Assembly (NCBI GenBank): GCA_964516605.1
Contig: CAZFAA010000059.1
Location: 1 to 12,067, forward strand
DNA from: GCA-2732805 sp964516605
GTDB lineage: Bacteria; Pseudomonadota; Gammaproteobacteria; Coxiellales; Coxiellaceae
DNA length: 12,067 bases
Reading direction: 5' to 3'
The position numbers were made by a program, and so were the translations under genes. How positions within the stretch are numbered: position 1 is the first letter of the stretch; each line of letters begins with the position of its first letter. This document shows, piece after piece, positions 7,318 through 12,067 of this stretch. The notes beneath the pieces are model-generated. The model saw nothing but the letters and a program-made list of their open reading frames with translations. It was not told the origin of the DNA and ran no database searches.

Positions 7318-7395
7318 CCTCAAGATGCGAATAGCATATTGAGGTGACTCAAAAATCCGCATCTTGAATGGCCAGTAGTATATACCGCAGATGCG
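7318..7395 (-). promoter_or_regulatory. Competing inverted repeats in the pyrB-dnaA leader
   Basis: The heptamer AGATGCG/CGCATCT occurs three times with alternating orientation: 7323-7329, 7358-7364 and 7389-7395. In a minus-strand transcript the middle copy can pair with the upstream one (7-bp stem, 24-nt loop) directly before GATTTTTG (7357-7350), resembling a weak terminator after pyrB. It can instead pair with the downstream copy over 10 bp (7358-7367 with 7320-7329). The downstream arm can also fold locally (7318-7328 with 7334-7344, one mismatch), and TTGAG/CTCAA (7339-7343, 7348-7352) offers another small stem. The pairings are mutually exclusive. A regulatory role is inferred; they might also be protein-binding dyads. 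Confidence 0.4.
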
Positions 7396-7403
7396 AGCAA
7401 GGT

Positions 7404-8345
7404 CTAACGGTTTGTTGCGAGTGTATCTAAAATAGCCATACGCATAGCGACACCATTTTTTACTTGCAGGCGAATTGCAGAACGTGTAGAGTCTGCGACT
7501 TCTGAGCTGATTTCAACATTTCTATTTATCGGCCCTGGATGCATAATGATTGCGTCGGGGCGTGCGTACGTTAATGCTTGTTTAGAAATACAAAAGTTTT
7601 TCTGGTAAGCGCTGATATCAATTTTTTCATGTTGTGTAAAACGCTCTTCTTGGATGCGCAGCGTAATAATAACGTCACAATCTTTGATGCCCTGGGCTAA
7701 AGAATGGAAAACGCACACACCTTCGGTTGGCTGTATTTGATCTGTTAAAGCCGCAGGACCCACTAAACGCGTATCTTTTACACCTAATTTATTCAGGCCA
7801 ACCACTAAAGAATGTGCAACGCGCGAGTGATTAATGTCGCCTACTATCGCAACGGACAATTTTGAAAAATCTTTTTTATGTTCGTAGATGGTCATTAAAT
7901 CCAGTAACGCTTGTGTAGGATGTTGGTTAGTTCCATCCCCTGCATTGATCACCCGCGCGCCTGTTTGTAATTCATTAGCAATGAAATCAGGGGTATGATT
8001 GTGACTGTGACGAATAATAAAAAGATCCTTGCCCATCGCCTCAAATGTTTGCAGTGTATCGATAAGTGATTCGCCTTTTAAAGTCGAGGAATAAGCCAAA
8101 TTAGGCGCCAACGTTAATGCATTTAAACGCATGGCGGCTAATAAAAATGAATTCAATGTACGTGTTGATGGTTCAAAAAATAAAGCGGTTACAACACGTC
8201 CTGTTAATGTCGGGATAATTTGTTTTTTATCCACGGCTGTGCTGCGAAACTCCATCGCTTTATGGATTAAATAGAAAATAGCATCCGCTGAGAGTGTATC
8301 CAAGTTAATACAATGCAACATGTCTGGTTTCTTAAATGGAGTCAT
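7404..8345 (-). CDS. pyrB: Aspartate carbamoyltransferase catalytic subunit
   Basis: Joins carbamoyl phosphate and L-aspartate in the committed step of pyrimidine synthesis. It is 313 aa, with GAGGA 4 nt before the ATG. Expected residues are present: FFEPSTRT with Ser60 and Arg62, the 80s-loop Lys90 (TLKGESLIDT), Arg112-His113, NAGDGTNQHPTQALLDL at 134-150, GDINHSRVAHSL at 169-180 and LRIQEERF at 229-236. HPGPINRNVEI at 269-279 is the Bacillus/Pseudomonas type rather than the E. coli HPLPR type and separates it from ornithine transcarbamylase. Oddity: the usual STRTR-x-SFE motif reads STRTLNSFL, so the second Arg (residue 64) and the Glu (68) are both Leu. No pyrI, pyrR or pyrC/pyrC' follows; the next gene downstream is dnaA. 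The start is 14 bp past the ruvX stop, so the two are probably co-transcribed. Confidence 0.93.
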   Translation of the reverse strand: MTPFKKPDMLHCINLDTLSADAIFYLIHKAMEFRSTAVDKKQIIPTLTGRVVTALFFEPSTRTLNSFLLAAMRLNALTLAPNLAYSSTLKGESLIDTLQTFEAMGKDLFIIRHSHNHTPDFIANELQTGARVINAGDGTNQHPTQALLDLMTIYEHKKDFSKLSVAIVGDINHSRVAHSLVVGLNKLGVKDTRLVGPAALTDQIQPTEGVCVFHSLAQGIKDCDVIITLRIQEERFTQHEKIDISAYQKNFCISKQALTYARPDAIIMHPGPINRNVEISSEVADSTRSAIRLQVKNGVAMRMAILDTLATNR

Positions 8346-8359
8346 AATGTCCTCTTTAT

Positions 8360-8770
8360 TTAATACGCGTTATCTCGTAGCCAGGCTTCCAAAATAAGTA
8401 AAGCCGCATAACTATCAACATCCGTTTTTTTATCGCCAAGCTCATGTAATTGCGACAAGGCTTCTTTAGTGGTGAGGCGCTCATCCATCATATGCACCGG
8501 TAATCGATAAAGTGCTTCTAAACGACGCGCAAATTTACGCGCCGCAAATGTAATATGTTGCTCGGTTTTATCCATGTTATAAGGTAGCCCCACGACGAGC
8601 GCATCAGCGCGCCATTCATTTATCAGTGCGGTGATAACCCCCCAGTTCGGGATACCGTCTTGAGCTTTAATATTGTGTAATGCCCGCGCCGTGTTCGTGA
8701 CAGACTGGCCAATTGCCACGCCGATTTTGCGCATGCCAAAGTCAAAACACAGCACTGTTTTTGTTGCCAT
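8360..8770 (-). CDS. ruvX: RuvX/YqgF family RNase H-fold nuclease
   Basis: Small RNase H-fold protein of the YqgF family, annotated as a putative pre-16S rRNA nuclease or Holliday junction resolvase-like protein. Its 136 aa match the family (E. coli 138). Acidic active-site motifs are visible: Asp10 in CFDFGMRKIGVAIG, VVGLPYNMD near 59-67, DERLTT at 96-101 and the C-terminal DVDSYAALLILEAWL starting near 117. The ATG start fits the family; an AGGAA lies 11 nt upstream. The genes yqgE and ruvX are adjacent in many gammaproteobacteria, and here too ruvX lies 68 bp after yqgE and 14 bp before pyrB. Confidence 0.95.
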   Translation of the reverse strand: MATKTVLCFDFGMRKIGVAIGQSVTNTARALHNIKAQDGIPNWGVITALINEWRADALVVGLPYNMDKTEQHITFAARKFARRLEALYRLPVHMMDERLTTKEALSQLHELGDKKTDVDSYAALLILEAWLRDNAY

Positions 8771-8838
8771 CCTATTTACGGTTCCTGTTCATGTGGTCGG
8801 TGCCTTACCATGCGGGCCTTGCGTTATTCCCGCAGTAT

Positions 8839-9435
8839 TTAAGCGTGACCAGTATGTGAAGATAAGTTTGTGACATCAATCCCCAACAGCTGAATCGCTT
8901 TAACCCAACGTTGTTCAGCAGGCGTTTTAAAGATCAATTCTTTTTCATAAGGAACCATCAGCCAATCGTTGCGACCGATTTCTTCTTCGAGCTGCCCAGC
9001 ACTCCAGCCTGCGTAACCTAGGGAAACAAAAAAATGCGCAGGACCTTGGTCCAATGCAATATCGGCGAGTGTGTTTTTTGAGGCAGAAACAACGATGTCA
9101 TCTTCTTTTTCATCACTACGGTAAGGCTCATGAATAACAAAACCATGTTCTTGTCCGACAGGACCGCCCATATAGACAGGCACACTATTAACTGCTTTTT
9201 TGGTTGACTGAATATCAAGGTGCTTTAAAACACTGCCTAATGTAACATTAAGTGGTTTATTAATGATGATTCCCATGGCGCCTTCTTCGTTGTGCTCACA
9301 CAAAAAAACAACCGATTTCGCGAAGGTGGAATCGGTTTCAGTGAGCGACGGCATCGCCACCAAAAAATAATTGTCAAAGTTTGTTTTTTGCATGGCGGTA
9401 AGTATGAAGTAGTTGGGCAAGAGCTTCAAGAGCAT
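8839..9435 (-). CDS. yqgE: YqgE / UPF0301 (DUF179) family protein
   Basis: Conserved cytosolic protein of unknown biochemical function, normally paired with ruvX. Family landmarks: NYFLVAMPSL near the N-terminus, SVVFLCEHNEEGAMGIIINKP, VYMGGPVGQEHGFVIH, FFVSLGYAGWSAGQLEEEI, NDWLMVPYEKELIF and the C-terminal GIDV...GHA. The start is uncertain. The ATG at 9435 gives 198 aa and has GAGGA/AAGGA upstream, but spaced 9 and 2 nt. The ATG at 9393 gives 184 aa (E. coli 187) and fits the family N-terminus better (MQKTNFDNYFLVAMP) but lacks a visible Shine-Dalgarno. It is divergent from pckA. Confidence 0.93.
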   Translation of the reverse strand: MLLKLLPNYFILTAMQKTNFDNYFLVAMPSLTETDSTFAKSVVFLCEHNEEGAMGIIINKPLNVTLGSVLKHLDIQSTKKAVNSVPVYMGGPVGQEHGFVIHEPYRSDEKEDDIVVSASKNTLADIALDQGPAHFFVSLGYAGWSAGQLEEEIGRNDWLMVPYEKELIFKTPAEQRWVKAIQLLGIDVTNLSSHTGHA

Positions 9436-9456
9436 ATTCCTTATTCCTCGTCTTTC

Positions 9457-9465
9457 TGAGATAAT
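9457..9465 (+). promoter_or_regulatory. Candidate extended -10 promoter of pckA
   Basis: TGAGATAAT gives an extended -10 (TG at 9457-9458, hexamer GATAAT 9460-9465, 5 of 6). No good -35 is present at 16-18 bp; that interval is occupied by the yqgE ribosome binding region. The predicted start is near 9472, about 30 nt before the pckA ATG. The whole yqgE-pckA divergent gap is only 67 bp if yqgE starts at 9435. Confidence 0.35.
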
Positions 9466-9502
9466 CCCGGTCTTAACAAATTACTTCGCAAGAGGCTATA
9501 AA

Positions 9503-11044
9503 ATGACCAGGAACCCCTCGTGTGACACGCTACTCAAAGAAGCTATTTTAAAAAATGAAGGACGGCTGAGTCGCGCAGGCGCATTGGTGGTGGCAACAGG
9601 CAAACGTACGGGACGATCACCTAAGGATCGATTTATAGTTGATGATGAGTTGACGCGCAGCACAGTAGATTGGGGTGCTATCAACCAACCTATGGCACCC
9701 GAGGTATTTCGTAAATTATGGGCTAAAGTTGCAGCGTATATCAAAGATCGCCCACATTATGAATCGCATTTGCAAATTGGTGCGGATTCTGTGCACGCTC
9801 TTCCTTTGCATGTGATTACACAAACAGCGTGGCAAAATTTATTTGCGCAGCACCTATTTATAGAGCCCGTGAGTGATTGTGTGCAGGATAAACCGGCGTG
9901 GACCATTTTAAGCGTGTCTGATTTTTTTGCTGATCCGGCTGTAGACGGCACAAACAGTGATGGCGCGGTGATCATTAATTTTAGCGAACGTAAAGTGCTT
10001 ATTTGTGGTATTAGTTATGCGGGTGAAATGAAAAAGGCGATGTTTTCTGTGATGAATTATTTATTGCCAGAAAATGATATATTGCCCATGCATTGTGCGG
10101 CTAATGTTGGGGAACAAGGCGATACCGCTTTATTTTTTGGGTTATCTGGTACAGGTAAAACAACACTTTCTGCAGATCCAAATCGATATTTAATAGGCGA
10201 TGACGAGCACGGCTGGTCTGAACATGGCGTGTTTAATTTTGAAGGCGGTTGCTATGCCAAATGCATCAATTTATCACCAGAGCGTGAACCTGTTATTTGG
10301 CAAGCTATTCGTGATGGCGCTATTGTGGAAAATGTTGTGATGGATGCCAAAGGAACAATTGATTTTACAGACGATAGCTTAACCGAAAATACGCGTGCTG
10401 CTTATCCGCTGCAATTTATTGAGAAACGGGTTTTTGAAAATCGCGCCCGCACACCTCAGGCCGTGTTATTTTTAACATGTGATTTGTATGGCGTGTTACC
10501 ACCGATTGCCATTTTGAATAAAGAGCAGGCGGCGTATTATTTCTTAAGTGGGTACACAGCATTAGTCGGGTCTACCGAGGTCGGTAATGTAGATGGCGTT
10601 AAGCCAACGTTTAGTACGTGTTTTGGCGCGCCATTTTTTCCCCGACCCGCCATGGTGTACGCAGAATTATTAATTAAACGTATTGAGCAAAGTGGTGCTC
10701 AGGTGTACCTCATCAACACAGGCTGGACAGGTGGTGCTTACGGTCAGGGGGGTGAGCGTTTTAGTATTCCTGTAACACGTGCTGTTGTGCAGGCGGCTAT
10801 TTCCGGAGCATTATTGAGTGTAGAGCATGATGTCTTGCCGGGATTTAATTTAATCATACCAAAGCAAGCATCAGGCATTGAAGCAATTCTATTGGATCCA
10901 CGTAATGGGTGGATTGATCAAGACGCATTTAAAAAACAAACTGATAACTTAATAAAAAAATTTATAGATAACTTTGAAAAATTTAATGTTTCTGCTGCGA
11001 TTAAGCATGCAGGGCCTCAAAGATTGGTTACAACATCTGTGTAG
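9503..11044 (+). CDS. pckA: Phosphoenolpyruvate carboxykinase (ATP)
   Basis: Converts oxaloacetate and ATP to phosphoenolpyruvate, CO2 and ADP at the head of gluconeogenesis. I choose the ATG at 9503 (513 aa, E. coli 540), which has AGAGG 7 nt upstream; the frame is open to an ATG at 9413, but that part overlaps yqgE and is not family-like. Motifs (513-aa numbering): TGRSPKDRF at 36-44 with substrate Arg38; GEMKKAMFSVMNYLLP with Lys177/Lys178; MHCAANVGE with His197; kinase-1 loop GLSGTGKTTL at 213-222; the metal-binding LIGDDEHGW near 230-238; ENTRAAYP with Arg298; and GWTGGAYGQGGERF near 407-420. These mark the ATP-dependent class. With no sugar-uptake genes in view, it fits growth on amino acids or TCA intermediates, but that is inference. 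yggS follows after 9 bp. Confidence 0.97.
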   Translation: MTRNPSCDTLLKEAILKNEGRLSRAGALVVATGKRTGRSPKDRFIVDDELTRSTVDWGAINQPMAPEVFRKLWAKVAAYIKDRPHYESHLQIGADSVHALPLHVITQTAWQNLFAQHLFIEPVSDCVQDKPAWTILSVSDFFADPAVDGTNSDGAVIINFSERKVLICGISYAGEMKKAMFSVMNYLLPENDILPMHCAANVGEQGDTALFFGLSGTGKTTLSADPNRYLIGDDEHGWSEHGVFNFEGGCYAKCINLSPEREPVIWQAIRDGAIVENVVMDAKGTIDFTDDSLTENTRAAYPLQFIEKRVFENRARTPQAVLFLTCDLYGVLPPIAILNKEQAAYYFLSGYTALVGSTEVGNVDGVKPTFSTCFGAPFFPRPAMVYAELLIKRIEQSGAQVYLINTGWTGGAYGQGGERFSIPVTRAVVQAAISGALLSVEHDVLPGFNLIIPKQASGIEAILLDPRNGWIDQDAFKKQTDNLIKKFIDNFEKFNVSAAIKHAGPQRLVTTSV

Positions 11045-11053
11045 ACTGAGCAT

Positions 11054-11695
11054 ATGAAACCCCACTGTTACACGCAGTTAATTCATGAGTTGGGGCCGGT
11101 AACCTTATTGGCGGTTGCAAAACAGCAGCCTCTTGAAGAAATTTGCCAGCTTTATAATTTAGGACAGCGTTTTTTTGCGCACAATTACGTGCAAGAAGGT
11201 GTGTGTGCGATTAAGCAATTGCAGTTGGCAGATGTGGAGTGGCATTTTATTGGGCAAATTCAATCAAATAAAACGGCGTTAATTGCCCAGTATTTTGATT
11301 GGGTGCAGACAGTGGATCGTTATAAAATAGCCGAGCGCTTGAATACACATTGTGTGGCGTTGAACAAAGTGCTACAAGTGTGCATCAGTGTTAACATCGA
11401 TGCTGAACCGCGCAAAGGTGGGGTATTGGTGAGTGAGGTGTATGATTTAGCGCAGGCAATACAGCAATTACCATGCTTGAAATTACGGGGTTTGATGGTG
11501 ATCCCCAAGGCACAAGAAGCTTACCCAGAGCAGCTGGTGACCTTCAAAAAAGTACGATCTATTTTCGACACACTTAAGCAACAAGGATTGCCGCTTGATA
11601 CATTATCCATGGGAATGAGCAATGACTATAAGGCAGCGATTGCGGCCGGCTCCACCATGGTGCGTGTGGGAAAATTATTATTTGGTTCGCGGTAG
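11054..11695 (+). CDS. yggS: YggS/PROSC family PLP-homeostasis protein
   Basis: Pyridoxal-phosphate-binding TIM-barrel protein (PLPBP family), thought to buffer or deliver PLP; it has no known enzymatic activity. It is 213 aa against 234 in E. coli, the difference being a shorter N-terminus; the pckA stop codon, in the same frame 12 nt upstream, bars an earlier start. Visible: LLAVAKQQP with the PLP lysine at Lys23, NYVQEG at 44-49, EWHFIGQIQSNK at 62-73, LRGLMVIP near 144-151 and LSMGMSNDYKAAIAAGSTMVRVG at the C-terminus, which includes the phosphate-binding loop. The usual FGENYVQE reads FAHNYVQE. The Shine-Dalgarno is weak (CTGAG 3 nt before the ATG), so translation may be coupled to pckA. 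proC follows after 8 bp, a common pairing. Confidence 0.94.
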   Translation: MKPHCYTQLIHELGPVTLLAVAKQQPLEEICQLYNLGQRFFAHNYVQEGVCAIKQLQLADVEWHFIGQIQSNKTALIAQYFDWVQTVDRYKIAERLNTHCVALNKVLQVCISVNIDAEPRKGGVLVSEVYDLAQAIQQLPCLKLRGLMVIPKAQEAYPEQLVTFKKVRSIFDTLKQQGLPLDTLSMGMSNDYKAAIAAGSTMVRVGKLLFGSR

Positions 11696-11703
11696 GAGAG
11701 ATT

Positions 11704-12067
11704 ATGCAACATAAAAATATTACCTTTATTGGGTCTGGCCATATGGCACGCGCTATTGTGCTGGGTATGTTGGATAACGCATACCCTGCGAGAAACATTA
11801 CAATCAGCAATCGGTCCCCGCAAAAATTAGCCTTTTATGATGAATTAGGTCTTAAAACCACACAAGATAATAAGGCCGCGGTGTCGAACGCTCAGGTTGT
11901 GATTCTTGCTGTAAAACCGTATCAGATTAAAGACGTGTGCAAACAAATTTCTGATGTTTTACCACCAGATGCATTGGTGGTGTCGATTGCGGCTGGTATT
12001 ACAACAGAATTTATAGCGCACTGTTTGGGTGGGGTGCATGCTGTGATGCGCGCCATGCCTAATATCG
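11704..12067 (+). CDS. proC: Pyrroline-5-carboxylate reductase, 5' part
   Basis: NAD(P)H-dependent enzyme of the last step of proline synthesis. The window ends after 121 codons of a protein normally about 270 aa. The start ATG has AGGAG, overlapping the yggS stop codon, as its ribosome binding site. The Rossmann fold opens with NITFIGSGHMARAIVLGML (nucleotide loop GSGHMA at 10-15, where most relatives have N instead of H), followed by the family motifs ILAVKP at 67-72, VVSIAAGIT at 92-100 and VMRAMPN at 114-120. Only the N-terminal domain is visible, so integrity of the C-terminal dimerisation domain is not known. Confidence 0.95.
   Translation, partial: MQHKNITFIGSGHMARAIVLGMLDNAYPARNITISNRSPQKLAFYDELGLKTTQDNKAAVSNAQVVILAVKPYQIKDVCKQISDVLPPDALVVSIAAGITTEFIAHCLGGVHAVMRAMPNI

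Noticed and set aside
8227..8235. DnaA-box-like TTATCCACG, and ATATCCACA at 7218-7210 (minus)
   Set aside because: Both are single 8-of-9 matches inside coding sequence (pyrB and the first codons of dnaA), isolated and not in an AT-rich cluster.
8811..8834. Inverted repeat TGCGGG / CCCGCA between yqgE and ruvX
   Set aside because: Only 6 bp with a 12-nt loop and no T-run in either direction; too weak to call a terminator.
9413..9502. Upstream extension of pckA by 30 codons
   Set aside because: It overlaps yqgE, is not family-like, and an ATG with a good Shine-Dalgarno is present at 9503.

Overview
The window is a replication-gene neighbourhood of a moderately AT-rich gammaproteobacterium. 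The order dnaA-dnaN-recF-gyrB, the near-E. coli DnaA domain IV, the long gram-negative form of GyrB (808 aa) and the neighbours yqgE-ruvX and yggS-proC all point there. A Legionellales/Coxiella-like lineage is plausible, but this is inferred from gene content and base composition and was not tested by a search.

Layout. The minus strand carries, in transcription order, yqgE (9435-8839), ruvX (8770-8360), pyrB (8345-7404), dnaA (7227-5797), dnaN (5692-4583), recF (4432-3311) and gyrB (2457-31). The plus strand carries an unrecognised two-helix membrane protein ORF (2867-3184), placed between recF and gyrB, and on the right the array pckA (9503-11044), yggS (11054-11695) and proC (11704 to the window end, cut off). 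Transcription diverges at about 9436-9502 between yqgE and pckA.

Working together. DnaA, DnaN, RecF and GyrB supply initiation, the sliding clamp, gap repair and supercoiling. Two perfect 16-bp parS (ParB-binding) sites lie 89 bp apart at the 3' end of recF, one inside the coding sequence and one just past the stop codon. They mark the region as the probable chromosome-partition centromere near the origin. No cluster of DnaA boxes is visible, so oriC itself was not located. pyrB (aspartate transcarbamylase) follows ruvX and yqgE closely. pckA (gluconeogenesis), yggS (PLP homeostasis) and proC (proline synthesis) are packed with gaps of 8-9 bp and are probably co-transcribed.

Main points of interest: the parS pair, the nearer site sitting in a 30-bp perfect palindrome; the 853-bp break between recF and gyrB holding an orphan membrane ORF; a set of mutually exclusive inverted repeats in the pyrB-dnaA leader; and a PyrB whose STRTR-x-SFE carbamoyl-phosphate motif reads STRTL-x-SFL.
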